Shown: positions 11,828-23,475 of the stretch, one piece after another
Numbering within the stretch: position 1 is the first letter of the stretch
How the letters are laid out: each line of letters starts with the position of its first letter
Made by a program: the position numbers and the translations under genes
Notes under the pieces: model-generated
What the model was told of the DNA's origin: nothing
What the model saw: only the letters and a program-made list of their open reading frames with translations
Databases searched by the model: none
Source: Paracentrotus lividus
Lineage: Eukaryota; Echinodermata; Echinoidea; Camarodonta; Echinidae
Length of the DNA stretch: 64,000 nt
Assembly (NCBI GenBank): GCA_940671915.1
Contig: CALNVZ010000174.1
Span: 25,049,571 to 25,113,570 of the forward strand
Direction of reading: 5' to 3'

Positions 11828-13116
11828 GGGTACATGCAGGTAATATGGGCCCCTAAGCTCATTTCCCTAATTTGCATAAAATGACAAAATGACACACAGT
11901 CTAATCTTTATTATAATGAATCAATAACTACTGCTCTAACTTTTATTGTGAAGAAAAACAATTACACCACCCCCTGTCTGCAATATTCAAATATTGACGT
12001 CATTACCAAAGTGCCCATATTACCTGCATGCAGGTAATATGGGCACATGTATTTAATGTATGTTTTAAAAACTACAATGTCTCTACCATGTCTGGAATTT
12101 GCTTAAAATGTTGAAAATCATTAACTTTAAGATATCATTTGAAATTATGAGACCCTTCAGTAATAACTTTGACTATATATTTCATTGTTTTGTATTTTGT
12201 ATATTATTTTATTTTTTAAAAATATCATTTAAATATTATTTTCATTAACAAGTCAATATAGGCCTAAAATAAGTTATTTATATTAATTATATACTGTGAA
12301 TATACCCAAAAAATCGTAGCAAAGAGATTGATGCCTCATCCCAATACTAAGTACCAGAATCATTTCCGCCATTTTGGATGGCCCATATTACCTGCACTAA
12401 TGTTGCTGTGTCAGGCAAGCATTTAATGCAACATTGCACCCCTTCACTACAACAAATTGACCTGTAAACGCTAGTATGATCAAAATGAAACTATAAGCTT
12501 ACTAAATATACAAAACAATTAGGGTTACCCCCTCAAACACTCTTTCACCTTCACATTATGTGAAATGTCAAATTTTACATCAGGGTAAAAAAATGCCGTA
12601 AGTTTTATCTACCTTGTTGGTTTTCAGCAATTTTCTCAGAGAAATTTCGGCATCAGATGCTCTCACGACGATATATTTTCGTATACAGTACGCCTCACTA
12701 TTACCATTGCGTAAAAAAAGTTATGTTAATGCACATTCTTCAGTTACTCCTATTTATATATCTTTGTATTTATTTATTTCTTTATGTATTTTTATACATC
12801 ATTTTCACAAAGGAGCCTATAATGTAACAAGCTTAGCTTTTAACTTAGGCTCCTTCATATTTCTTTCTACTGATGTCATTTGTTTTATGATTTATCAAAT
12901 AATGTATGGTATTGAAATGACATATAATTGTTGTTTTCATTGTTTGATTGGAATATGTAAATAAAAACTGAACTGATCTGAACTGAACTGAACTGAACTG
13001 ATATGAACAACATTATAGTGCTCACACCGGTCACCGGTCACCGGTCGACGGTCACGACATGATTTGCTTCAGGTGGCCCATATTATACCGCTGGCCCATA
13101 TTACCTGCATGTACCC
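11828..13116. mobile_element. GGGTACATGC TIR element, TA target, with LINE insert
   Basis: Ends are GGGTACATGCAGGTAATATG and its complement, flanked by TA (11826-11827, 13117-13118). CAGGTAATATGGG recurs inside, including a 36 bp perfect palindrome at 12011-12046. An ACCGGTC-type short repeat lies near 13025-13050. Length is 1289 bp, of which about 313 bp is a retroposon insert at 12690-13002. No transposase. TA target and TIRs suggest a Tc1/mariner-type non-autonomous family (inference). Confidence 0.8.
12690..13002 (+). mobile_element. 5'-truncated LINE 3' end with (CTGAA)n tail
   Basis: About 313 bp absent from sister elements: 33182-34130 and 17889-18870 read straight from GTATACAGT into ATGAAC. 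The insert has a GGAGCCTA/TAGGCTCC hairpin, an AATAAA signal and a tail of CTGAA repeats, as in CR1/L2-like LINE ends. The 116-codon ORF 12614-12964 overlaps it but belongs to no known protein and is probably 3' UTR. Confidence 0.7.
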
Positions 13117-13739
13117 TATGCTATTGCATCTATACATATATTGTAAAGTCAGCACCCCATCTAGAAATACAAAAAAAAAAAAATTAAAATAGGATTTCAA
13201 TATGGAACAAAGATATTCATGAATGCTGAATTTCATGAAAAATATCACTTTTTCTTTGAAATGTCATTACAATTCTCATTTTATGAAAATGCATAGATGC
13301 AATAACATATTGCCATCAATATATCTTGGTAAAAGTTATGAGGAAAACGGTTTCTTAACAAAATAAAGTAAAAATTATCATAAAACAATATTTTAAAAAT
13401 GCATGGCAAGTTGTGCCCCTAGTGACATTACAGATGTTGCCGATTTTGGTATATAGCGATCAATTTTTTGTATATCATAAATTTATAACTTTTGTGTTAT
13501 TAGTCCGATTTTCTTCAAACTTTTTAAAATCTGTTTTTCTAATTTTCTGCTTTTTATACAAGCAACTTATTTTTGGTCCAGACCTTCCTTTAAAAGCAAA
13601 GCTTGTGAGCTGGGTTCACAAGTTATGAATGAAAATAATTATGATAAATTACAAAAAAAATAAATAAAAAAATATTGAATACTCAAATATTATTCTGCAA
13701 ACAATCTTTTAAAAAGGAACGCCTATATAAAGTGAGTCC
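13117..13739. other. Non-coding spacer with an internal repeat
   Basis: Sequence near 13310-13560 is a diverged direct copy of 10900-11120: both contain 'agttatgaggaaaac', 'atgcatggcaa' and 'attagtccgattttc'. No coding potential. Confidence 0.5.
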
Positions 13740-14177
13740 CAAAAGAACTATACACATTTGACAAGGCTACGAAATTAAAAAATATATGATTCTTGGGGAA
13801 TAAGTATGGATTTTTATAAAGCTCATATCCTCAACTGACATTATGACACAAAAAAAAATCCGAAAATAATGCATTCTTCAGTGAACAATGTCCACTTTTA
13901 TGAAGGACACAAAAAACAACCTGCGCAGGAATTCGTTAATCATTTATCCCCTGAGTATGGCATGCCAAAAAGGATCCAAGAAATAATGGAATAAATCGGC
14001 TAACAAAGACAAAACTAAACTGAAATCAGAGCAAAAATCAATGATATGAAAACAAAACGGTGAAAAACTACATTTTGCATAGGGTACATGCAGGTAATAT
14101 GGGACAGCAGGTAATATGGGACACCTGAAGCAAATCATGTCGTGACCGTCGACCGGTGACCGATGACCGGTGTGAGC
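13740..14177. mobile_element. CAGTG-type foldback, left half, cut by the gap
   Basis: Left arm (13740-14079) of the element seen whole at 17537-19189. A GGGTACATGC element begins at 14082 in its centre, with TA at 14080-14081. Sequence stops at the N gap after 96 bp of that inner element. Confidence 0.7.
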
Positions 14178-14202
14178 NNNNNNNNNNNNNNNNNNNNNNN
14201 NN
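14178..14202. other. Assembly gap, 25 N
   Basis: A run of 25 Ns between the two copies of the 3.8 kb duplication. Its true length is unknown. Copy 2 begins immediately after it, which is what an unresolved repeat or haplotype join would produce. Confidence 0.98.
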
Positions 14203-15153
14203 CAAAGTTAAAAATTTAAAGGACTCGTAGTTAAGGGACTTATAGAAAATTTTGTCAGCTCAAACAAAAATCAAGAATCCTTGAGCGAGACTATGACAAA
14301 AGAGACGACTTTTGTACGCGTGATTTAGTAGATGTACGAAATTGCGAAAAAGATTCCTAAAAAATACGCCAAAGTGCCCAATCTTCAACTAAATGGTAAA
14401 TTATGAAAAGAGTAGGACTTATAGCACATATTTATTCATTAAACAGCAACATAAAACCATTAAATTATTTTATATGACCATTTTCCATCAATAAAAATGA
14501 CCTCATCTTGGGTACGCCTTCCCAAAAAACCTTGCGTGCATATCATTTACTCGTGTGTACCCAAAAGGTACACTCAATTTTTTTTTCACGTGACGCTGGC
14601 CGAGTGATAAGCGGGGGGGGGGGGGGGTTGAAATTTTCTTCGGGCTTCAGCCAACCAAAAGTCATAGGCTATTTCCATCAATATAGTTGGGAAAGTTATG
14701 AGGAAAACAGTTTTCTTAACAAATAAAGTGAAAATTTATCACAAAACAATATAAAAAAATGCATGGCAATTGTACACCTATGACATCACAGTTTTGTGAC
14801 TGTATAGCGATCAATTTTTTGTGCATCGTAAAGATATTCATAACTTTCTTATTATTAGTCCGATTTTCTTCAAACTTTTTTTTATTGTTTTTTCGGATTA
14901 TTCTGCTTTTTAAGAAGGTGTCCTCGGCATGCGCGTATTTTTTTTTTTTTTTTTTTTTTTAATTTTGTATTTAATTTTTTTTTTTTTGTGGGGGGGGGGG
15001 CTTTACGGGCACGAAAGGGCGCCAAAATGACCTCAAAGGGGCGCCAAATAGACCTTAGGGGGCGCCAAATCGAGCAAAAAAAAAAAAAAAAAAAAACGAA
15101 AAATTGACATGATTTGAGCCGATTGACATTTTAAACCTACCCCTACAGCTGAT

Positions 15154-15613
15154 GGGGAGGGTCCACGAGTCCTCGGTGCCACGAGTCCTACGTCCCACGA
15201 GACCTCTGTCCCACGAGTCCTACGTCCCACAAGGCCGAATTATTTCCCACGAGTCCTACGTTCCCACGAGACCTACGCCACGAGTCCTACGTCCCACGAG
15301 GCCGAGTATTTTTCCCACGAGTCCTCGGCCCCACGAGTCCTACGTCCCACGAGTCCTACGTCCCACGAGACCTACGTCCCACGAGGCCGAGTATTTTCCC
15401 ACGAGTCCAACGTCCACGAGGAGGACTCGTGGGACGTAGGACTCGTGGGACGTAGGTCTCGTGGGACGTAGGACTCGTGGGACGTAGGACTCGTGAGACA
15501 CGACTAGTGGGGAAAAACGTGGACTCGTACGTAGGCTCGTGGACGTAGACTCGTGGGACGTAGGTCTCGTGGGACGTAGGACTCGTGGGACCAAGGACTC
15601 GTGGGAAGACCCC
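15154..15613. mobile_element. 16 bp-repeat element, copy 2
   Basis: Counterpart of 11367-11816 with the same 8 bp duplication CAGCTGAT (15146-15153, 15614-15621). The arrays differ from copy 1 by scattered indels, including a disturbed stretch near 15495-15550. Confidence 0.75.
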
Positions 15614-15624
15614 CAGCTGATATA

Positions 15625-16920
15625 GGGTACATGCAGGTAATATGGGCCCCCTAAGCTCATTTCCCTAATTTGCATAAAATGACAAAATGACACACAGTCT
15701 AATCTTTATTTATATGAATCAATAACTACTGCTCTAACTTTTATTGTGAAGAAAAACAATTATCACCAACCCCCCTGTCTGCAATATTCAAATATTGACG
15801 TCATTACCAAAGTGCCCATATTACCTGCATGCAGGTAATATGGGCACATGTATTTAATGTATGTTTTAAAAACTACAATGTCTCTACCATGTCTGGAATT
15901 TGCTTAAAATGTTGAAAATCATTAACTTTAAGATATCATTTGAAATTATGAGACCCTTCAGTAAATACTTTGACTATATATTTCATTGTTTTGTATTTTG
16001 TATATTATTTTATTTTTTAAAAATATCATTTAAATATTATTTTCATTATACAAGTCAATATAGGCCTAAAATAAGTTATTTATATTAATTATATACTGTG
16101 AATATACCCAAAAAATCGTAGCAAAGAGATTGATGCCTCATCCCAATACTAAGTACCAGAATCATTTCCGCCATTTTGGATGGCCCATATTACCTGCACT
16201 AATGTTGCTGTGTCAGGCAAGCATTTAATGCAACATTGCACCCCTTCACTACAACAAATTGACCTGTAAACGCTAGTATGATCAAAATGAAACTATAAGC
16301 TTACTAAATATACAAAACAATTGAGGTTACCCCCTCAAACACTCTTTCACCTTCACATTATGTGAAATGTCAAATTTTACATCAGGGTAAAAAAATGCCG
16401 TAAGTTTTATCTACCTTGTTGGTTTTCAGCAATTTTCTCAGAGAAATTTCGGCATCAGATGCTCTCACGACGATATATTTTCGTATACAGTACGCCTCAC
16501 TATTACCATTGCGTAAAAAAAAGTTATGTTAATGCACATTCTTCAGTTACTCCTATTTATATATCTTTGTATTTATTTATTTCTTTATGTATTTTTATAC
16601 ATCATTTTCACAAAGGAGCCTATAATGTAACAAGCTTAGCTTTTAACTTAGGCTCCTTCATATTTCTTTCTACTGATGTCATTTGTTTTATGATTTATCA
16701 AATAATGTATGGTATTGAAATGACATATAATTGTTGTTTTCATTGTTTGATTGGAATATGTAAATAAAAACTGAACTGATCTGAACTGAACTGAACTGAA
16801 CTGATATGAACAACATTATAGTGCTCACACCGGTCACCGGTCACCGGTCGACGGTCACGACATGATTTGCTTCAGGTGGCCCATATTATACCTGCTGGCC
16901 CATATTACCTGCATGTACCC
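15625..16920. mobile_element. GGGTACATGC element, copy 2, with LINE insert
   Basis: Counterpart of 11828-13116, flanked by TA (15623-15624, 16921-16922). It retains the 36 bp palindrome (15812-15847) and the LINE tail insertion at 16492-16805. Confidence 0.8.
16492..16805 (+). mobile_element. LINE 3' end with (CTGAA)n tail, copy 2
   Basis: Same insertion point and sequence as 12690-13002, so it predates the duplication. Ends with AATAAA and the CTGAA repeats just before the host sequence ATGAAC. Confidence 0.7.
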
Positions 16921-17536
16921 TATGCTATTGCATCTATACATATATTGTAAAGTCAGCACCCCATCTAGAAATACAAAAAAAAAAAAATTAAAATAGGATT
17001 TCAATATGGAACAAAGATATTCATGAATGCTGAATTTCATGAAAAATATCACTTTTCTTTTGAAATGTCATTACAATTCTCATTTTATGAAAATGCATAG
17101 ATGCAATAACATATTGCCATCAATATATCTTGGTAAAAGTTATGAGGAAAACGGTTTCTTAACAAATAAAGTAAAAAATTATCATAAAACAATATTTTAA
17201 AAATGCATGGCAAGTTGTGCCCCTAGTGACATTACAGATGTTGCCGATTTTGGTATATAGCGATCAATTTTTTGTATATCATAAATTTATAACTTTTGTG
17301 TTATTAGTCCGATTTTCTTCAAACTTTTTAAAATCTGTTTTTCTAATTTTCTGCTTTTTATACAAGCAACTTATTTTTGGTCCAGACCTTCCCTTTAAAA
17401 GCAAAGCTTGTGAGCTGGGTTCACAAGTTATGAATGAAAATAATTATGATAAATTACAAAAAAAATAAATAAAAAAAATATTGAATACTCAAATATTATT
17501 CTGCAAACAATCTTTTAAAAAAGGAACGCCTATATA

Positions 17537-19189
17537 AAGTGAGTCCCAAAAAGAACTATACACATTTGACAAGGCTACGAAATTAAAAATATATGATTCT
17601 TGGGGAATAAGTATGGATTTTTATAAAGCTCATATCCTCAACTGACATTATGACACAAAAAAAAATCCGAAAATAATGCATTCTTCAGTGAACAATGTCC
17701 ACTTTTATGAAGGACACAAAAAACAACCTGCGCAGGAATTCGTTAATCATTTATCCCCTGAGTATGGCATGCCAAAAAGGATCCAAGAAATAATGGAATA
17801 AATCGGCTAACAAAGACAAAACTAAACTGAAATCAGAGCAAAAATCAATGATATGAAAACAAAACGGTGAAAAACTACATTTTGCATAGGGTACATGCAG
17901 GTAATATGGGACAGCAGGTAATATGGGACACCTGAAGCAAATCATGTCGTGACCGTCGACCGGTGACCGATGACCGGTGTGAGCACCATAATGTTGTTCA
18001 TATGAACTGTATACGTAAATATATCGTCGTGAGAGCATCTAATGCCGAAATTTCTCTGAGAAAATTGCTGAAAACCAAAAAGGTAGGTAAAACTTACGGC
18101 ATTTTTTTACCCTGATGTAAAATTTGATATTTCACAGAATGTGATGGTGAAAGAGTGTTTGAGGGGGTAACCTCAATTGTTTTGTATATTTAGTAAGCTT
18201 ATAGTTTCATTTTGATCATACTAGCGTGTACAGGTCAATTTGTTTTAGTGAAGGGGTGCAATGTTGCATTAAATGCTTGCCTGACACAGCAACATTAGTG
18301 CAGGTAATATGGGACATCCAAAATGGCGGAAATGATTCTGGTACTTAGTATTGGAATGAGGTATCAATCACTTTGCTACGATTTTTTGGGTATATTCACA
18401 GTATATAATTAATATAAATAACTTATTGTAGGCCTATATTGACTTGTATAATGAAAATAATATTAAAATAATATTAAAAAAAGAAATAATATACAAAATA
18501 CATAACAATGAAATATATAGTCAAAGGTTTTACTGAAGGGTCTTATAATTTCAAATTATATCTTAAAGTTAATGATTTTCAACATTTTAAGCAAATTCCA
18601 GACATGGTAGAGTAATTGTAGTTTTTAAAACGTACATTAAATACATGTCCCATATTACCTGCACATGCAGGTAATATGGGCACTTTGGTAATGACGTCAA
18701 CATTTGAATATTGCAGACAGGGGGGTTGGCGATAATTGTTTTTCTTCACAATAAAAGTTAGAGCAGTAGTTATTGATTCATATAAACAAAGATTAGACTG
18801 TGTGTCATTTCGTAATTTTATGCAAATTAGGCAAATGAGCTTAGGGGGTCCATATTACCTGCATGTACCCTAATATCGATTGCTTATTTCTGACTTTTGA
18901 TATATCTTTTACTCTGTTAGCTGATTCATTCCATTATTTCTTTAAATCCTTCTTGGCCTGCCATACCCAGGTGGTAAATGAATAGCGAATTCCTGCGCAG
19001 GCTATTTTTTATGTCCTTCATAAAAGTGGGCATTGCTCACTGAAGAATGCGTTATTTTCATAATTTTTTGTGTCATGATGATAGTTGAGGATATGAGCTT
19101 TATATACATCTAAACCTTTCCCCCAAGAATCATATATTTTTAATTTGGGAGCCTTGTCAAAAGTGTATAGTTCTTTATGGGACGCACTG
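17537..19189. mobile_element. CAGTG-type foldback split at its centre by another element
   Basis: Left arm 17537-17886 and right arm 18873-19189 are reverse complements of each other and of the 3336-4001 element. Outer TA duplication at 17535-17536 and 19190-19191. The 982 bp inner element sits at the point of symmetry. The left terminus is AAGTGAGTCCC, diverged from the usual CAGTGCGTCCC. Confidence 0.8.
17889..18870. mobile_element. GGGTACATGC element without the LINE insert
   Basis: Flanked by TA at 17887-17888 and 18871-18872. It is in inverted orientation relative to 11828-13116. It lacks the (CTGAA)n insertion, so it gives an empty site for that event. Confidence 0.85.
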
Positions 19190-19257
19190 TATGTACATGA
19201 GAATGAGTTACTAGGTTACAACGCAATTTAAAACCCAAAAAATAGTGAACATGCATT

Positions 19258-19545
19258 CGACCACTCTCCCGTGTTCGTCAATGCTAATTCCCCCCTGTCT
19301 GAGAAAGGGAAATTAATGCAGAATAAAGAGGTCCAATCTGACGGAGGGAAAATTAAACCAAGCTCAAAAATATACTGGAATAAATCAAGCTCGGAGGCAA
19401 TTTCTCAATTGTACACCATCCCTTTGGAACAGACCTATAGCTGCAAATTTGTTTTCGTATCCACTAGAATAATCTCTCAAATCCAAGCAGATTGACTTTT
19501 TACTATATAGATGACTTGACAAATTGCATTTTATAAATCTTTAGC
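19258..19545 (+). pseudogene. Possible LINE ORF C-terminal remnant
   Basis: In one plus frame with several stops I read ...ARRQFLNCTPSLWNRP... followed by ...SLKSKQIDFLLY. The pattern R-x-x-F, x-P-x-LWN, then a basic helix ending in FLL, is typical of the extreme C-terminus of CR1/Jockey-like LINE ORF2 proteins. Stop codons show it is dead. The link to the RT fragments at 22 and 60 kb is unproven. Confidence 0.4.
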
Positions 19546-19936
19546 TATTCCCCACAGTAAAGGGACAAAAACACAAACAAAACAACAAAAAAAAAACAAA
19601 AAACAAAAAAAAGAAAAGAAGAAGAAGAAATGGAAACGGGAATGAACTCCTCACGTGAAAGCCAGATACCTGCAATCCTCAAAGGCCTGGAGACTTTGGA
19701 AAGCAGCAGGAAAACCAAAAGGCACCCACCCAATCTGGTAAAAATATGTATTTTCTAAATGTCAATTCCGAAGTATATATAGGCCTAACCTATTCGTAAA
19801 GCCAGATTCATGGTATTTTTCTTATGGAAATTGAACGTTGCCATAAAAAGAGTGTCAACCTGTTTTACAGACTTGTAAAAATGAATAAGGAGCGCCGCTC
19901 ATCAACACTAGCACTCCCTAACAAAAATGTCCTAAC
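19546..19936. other. Non-coding, A-rich stretch
   Basis: Contains an AAAC/AAG-rich low-complexity run at 19565-19630. Nothing else recognised. Confidence 0.5.
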
Positions 19937-20671
19937 AGTGAGCTTTCGCTGGACTACGGGGAGCTTATCTAGAACGTTAGCATAAAAGAGGGCACTATTT
20001 TCAAAATGCCTGCAAATCCTCGTTTTCTATCTTCTTCAATAACTTTGAATAAAAGTTTCCAATGGTAACTGCACATGTTCCCTTTGGCTTGTGAGATATT
20101 GTAACGTCTATTGTTGCAATACGAATTCAATCAAAAGGCTACTTTACTGGGGATACCTAGTTCTTTCTTTTTTTTCATACCAAGGTTTTATTGTGTCAAA
20201 TGCGTCTATGCGTATAACAGCTGACCTAAAACATTGCTGATATGAAAAGAAATAACCTACCGCCCTGCCATTATGATTAGTCAACTCAAAGTATGCTTCT
20301 TTTATGTTTTAGCAAAGGGGGAAATGCCTGTATACATTCCTATCAAAGCGCTCGCTTATTGGCTTATAACTGACTCTCCGCTGAGAACCTATAAGTTCTA
20401 CGTTTTGGGAGAACGTACATTTCCCCAAAATAGCGTTGTAGATTTTGACAACGGGGAGCTATCTCTTGTAGCTAGGGGAAACCCTCGTTTGTGCACACGA
20501 AAACTTGTAATTTAAACGCTTGCCAGCCGTTTCTAGCAAATACCAGTTTTACACACTCCTTTTCCTGTACTAACAGTATGCAGGAGTTTGGGGTTTGAGC
20601 TATTTTGAAAATAAAGCCTTTCATAATGCTAACGTTCTAGATTATCTCCTCCGTAGTCCAGCGGAAGCACC
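19937..20671. mobile_element. TIR/foldback element, ~735 bp
   Basis: The ends share CGCTGGACTACGG and TCTAGAACGTTAGCAT in inverted orientation (from 19946 and up to about 20665). A related fragment with GTCTAGAACGTAAGCATAAAA is at 27802-27830. No target duplication is clear. The 80-codon ORF 20273-20515 inside has no recognisable domain. Confidence 0.55.
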
Positions 20672-21385
20672 CTAACATAAACATACGGGGTAAGTTGAAA
20701 ATGTGTAAATCTCTTATACCATACTTTTCTTTCAACTTTCCAGTGTCTTGGCATCGTTAATAGATCAAGTAGAGCTATAGAATATACAAAAGTGATAATA
20801 GAAACATAAAAATATCAACACCTGAAAATTGAGACAAAATGTAATTTTACATAAGTAATGTAATTGGGGTTACATCGACATGGGGTAGGTTGTTGTAACA
20901 ACCTACCCCATGGGTGATTTTACACACAAAAATCAATTGTAGCAAATGATTAGGCAGAATTACAGGGCATGGCTCGGGGGTGTATTACTGACATACATGT
21001 ACTATATTTACAATACCAGACTATCATCATGTGCCTTCAGTTGTAAGAGCTATTACGAATTTCAATTTTTGTCAAAAATTTACTTTGAACTGTAAAAAAT
21101 GGTTTTTGTTGATTTACTTTTTAATAAAACAACGGAGAAACCTCACGACCGGCAGTTCACCACAGCTATGTGTAGGCTGTAGAAGGATGCCAGTTAGCAT
21201 CCAGCTTAGCACACTGAGAACTGTAACAACTGACCCGTGTAACTTCCATCCCCGGTCTCCCCTACCACACATCAGTACCACACAGGGATACCACACACCA
21301 TCTTCCAGTAGGCCTACCACGGGAATACCACACAATCTCAGTTACCACATACCGAATACAACATGAATACCACAGAAATATGAAT
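20672..21385. other. Non-coding with short ACCACA-rich tract
   Basis: Contains the perfect palindrome described at 20879-20912 and a stretch rich in ACCACA near 21268-21365. Overlapping ORFs on both strands at 21031-21366 show no known domain. Confidence 0.4.
20879..20912. repeat. 34 bp near-perfect palindrome
   Basis: CATGGGGTAGGTTGTT (20879-20894) is followed after two bases by its exact complement. The GGGGTAGGTTG core resembles TIR starts of marine-animal DNA transposons and the ACGGGGTAAGTTG just upstream at 20686, so this may be two element ends joined head to head. Confidence 0.6.
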
Positions 21386-22050
21386 CAGGGCCCATATTCA
21401 TAAAACCTTACACTGTTAAAAAAAAACAGAAGATTTTACAGAGAGAAAAATACAGAACCGTTCTGTATTATGTATGATAATATAATTCTGTGTATTATTA
21501 TTACGGGAAATTTTCTGAAATTTAACAGAACAGGTCTGTTCTCAAAAAGGAAAAAAGGCTTTTTATTACAGGAAATTTGTAAATTTACATACCCCATATA
21601 CCATCTCTCTGTAATTGTACTGTTATTTTACTGTAAATTGTGTTACCAATTGTGCAGTAAGATTACAGGAGTTCTGGAAGTTCTGCTGCAGGAACTTTTT
21701 CTGTTTTTTTTAGGAGAAAAAAAATACAGAATCATTCTGTATATTTTTATAACGGGAAATTTTCTGCAATTTAACAGAACAGGTCTGTTTGAAAAAAGAA
21801 AAAAGTATTTTTATTATAGAAAATTTGTAAATTTTCATTCCTCATATACCAATTTTCTGTAATTTCACTGCAAATTTGTGCAGTAAGATTACTGGTGTTC
21901 TCGAGACTCTACTGCAGGAACTTTCCTGTTTTTTAAGGAGAAATTTTCTAACAGTGATACTACAGCTAGTTGTCAACTTATTATACAACGGGAACAGAAC
22001 ACAGTTAGTTGACAACTAGGCCTATGAAGGTTTCATGAATATGGGCCCTG
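21386..22050. mobile_element. TIR element with two internal ~260 bp direct repeats
   Basis: Ends CAGGGCCCATATTCATAAAA and the near-complement ...CATGAATATGGGCCCTG. Inside, a block with ACAGAACAGGTCTGTT and 'tacgggaaattttctg' occurs twice (about 21450-21720 and 21722-21960). No target duplication was recognised. The 130-codon ORF 21470-21862 is a product of the repeats. Confidence 0.6.
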
Positions 22051-22063
22051 GTCAATATGTCCT

Positions 22064-23475
22064 ATGAATGCTTTGCAAGGTATAGACCCAGATCTAAATG
22101 ACTTGGTTGAAAAATGTCAATCTTACACACCTAATTATTTTAATTTGAAGTTTCAAAATGTATGTGGTTTAAACATTTACATTTTAATGCTCGCAGTCTT
22201 TAAAAAAACTTCTTCTGTGTTTCTTTCAACAATAACATCTCTTTCTCAATTATTGCAATACTAGTATTTGAAGCTTGGATCTCTGAAACACTATTAATAC
22301 CTTTTCCTAGAGGGTCGCATTTTCATTAATTATACCGGATTGTAGGTTGTGGGGGCGGTGTCACATTTTTCTATTTCTAATTTACTAGAAATTTGTATTT
22401 CTGGTTGAGAAGTGACATTACATGACTTGTAACGATGAGGTTAAAAATGATATTGAATTATTATTCATTGATTAAAAATATGATTGGTGTTATGTACAGA
22501 AAGCCCAGTTTTATTTAGTATTGATAACTTTTTACAATTTTATTATGATATAATTTATACTATGTCTATTGAAATGTGAAAATAAAAATGTATTTATTGC
22601 TGGAGATTTTAATATTCATATCTATAAGCAATTACATGTACAGTTCTGATGCTACAAACTCTTAAAGTTTAAATTCCTCGTATATGGTCTTTTCATCTTA
22701 TCAATACCCGAACTCGAATAACCTGTAATTCTGTCACATTAATTGCTACTATTTTGTTACAAATGTCATTAATAGAGATTTTGTAGGAGGTTTTACGTTG
22801 ATATCTCTGATCACTTACCCATTTTCCTTCTATCTAGAAAAGAATTTCATATAAACCTTGTGTTTCCGATACCCATACATTTTCACGTAAGATTACAGAT
22901 AACGGTATAAATGCACTTAAAAATGAATTTTATGTGACAGACTGGTATTCATTGTATTATTCTTCCGATGCTAATGTTTGCTACGACTTATTCTATTCTA
23001 TTTTGCAAACTGCGGTTGATAAATACTTACCTTTAACAAGGAATAGATTTTTTTTTTTAATGCATACGCAAACCCTGGATAACGCATGATTAATACGTTT
23101 CGTAACACGAAAGAATAAACTTTATAAGATTTTCTTGAGAGATGGTAAACCGTTGAATGAAACAAAATATGAAACATACAGAAATAAAGTAAACAACTTG
23201 CTTCGAAATGCTAAGAAACTTTTCTATTCAAATGAATTATGATATAAAAGGTACATGGTTTGTAATGAAACAAATATCAGGTAAGTCCAGAACAACAACA
23301 AAATTACCCAAACATTTTGTTTTTAATGAGAGACAAATTTACAAGCGGAACCCTGCTCGCCAGTGCATGGGGGAGGGGGGGGGTTTCGTTCAAACCCCGC
23401 GAACCCCCCCCCCCCCCTCTAGTTACGGGCCTGACAAAAGAGTTTATAATTATGGATGAACAAGATTATTTTGAA
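22064..23475 (+). pseudogene. Decayed non-LTR retrotransposon (LINE) ORF2
   Basis: Plus-strand frames with many shifts and stops read like a LINE. The 5' part resembles the start of the endonuclease region (NLKFQNVCGLNIY, INARSL-like and AISETW-like segments). After about 22870 comes linker sequence with DVCYDLFYSIL-like, KPWIT-like, NKLYKIFLRDGK and YRNKVNNLLRNAKK, then YDIKGTWFVMKQI. This order is characteristic of CR1/Jockey-type LINE ORF2 between endonuclease and RT. The RT core is missing. An 89 bp insert interrupts it at 23345-23433. Confidence 0.7.
23345..23433. mobile_element. Short G/C-tract insert in the LINE, ACAA target
   Basis: ACAA flanks both sides (23341-23344, 23434-23437). 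The right end reads CTAGTTACGGGCCTG, matching the CAGGCCCGTAACTAG-type termini common in marine invertebrate MITEs. Left end is degenerate; probably an internally deleted copy. Confidence 0.5.

Larger units (their letters stand above)
10420..14177. repeat. Large direct duplication, copy 1 (~3.76 kb)
   Basis: This block matches 14203-17984 in order and orientation, offset 3785 bp at the start and 3807 bp at the end. Differences seen are mostly homopolymer-length changes, single-base indels and a few short rearranged stretches in the 16 bp array. Copy 1 stops exactly at the N gap. It could be a recent tandem duplication or two haplotypes joined by the assembler. Confidence 0.85.
14203..17984. 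repeat. Large direct duplication, copy 2 (~3.78 kb)
   Basis: Second copy of 10420-14177. It starts inside unit A (A4, 14203-14562) and carries the same ordered parts: segment C, the 16 bp repeat element, the GGGTACATGC element with LINE insert, and the CAGTG foldback arm. Unlike copy 1 it continues into the inner element and the right arm of the foldback. Confidence 0.85.

Noticed and set aside
11365..11895. Several 80-117 codon ORFs with SHESYVPR/VLRPTRP repeats (also 15152-15693, 43709-44044, 46975-47235)
   Set aside because: Products of the 16 bp repeat, which lacks stops in most frames. Period 16 gives a 16-residue peptide repeat in every frame.
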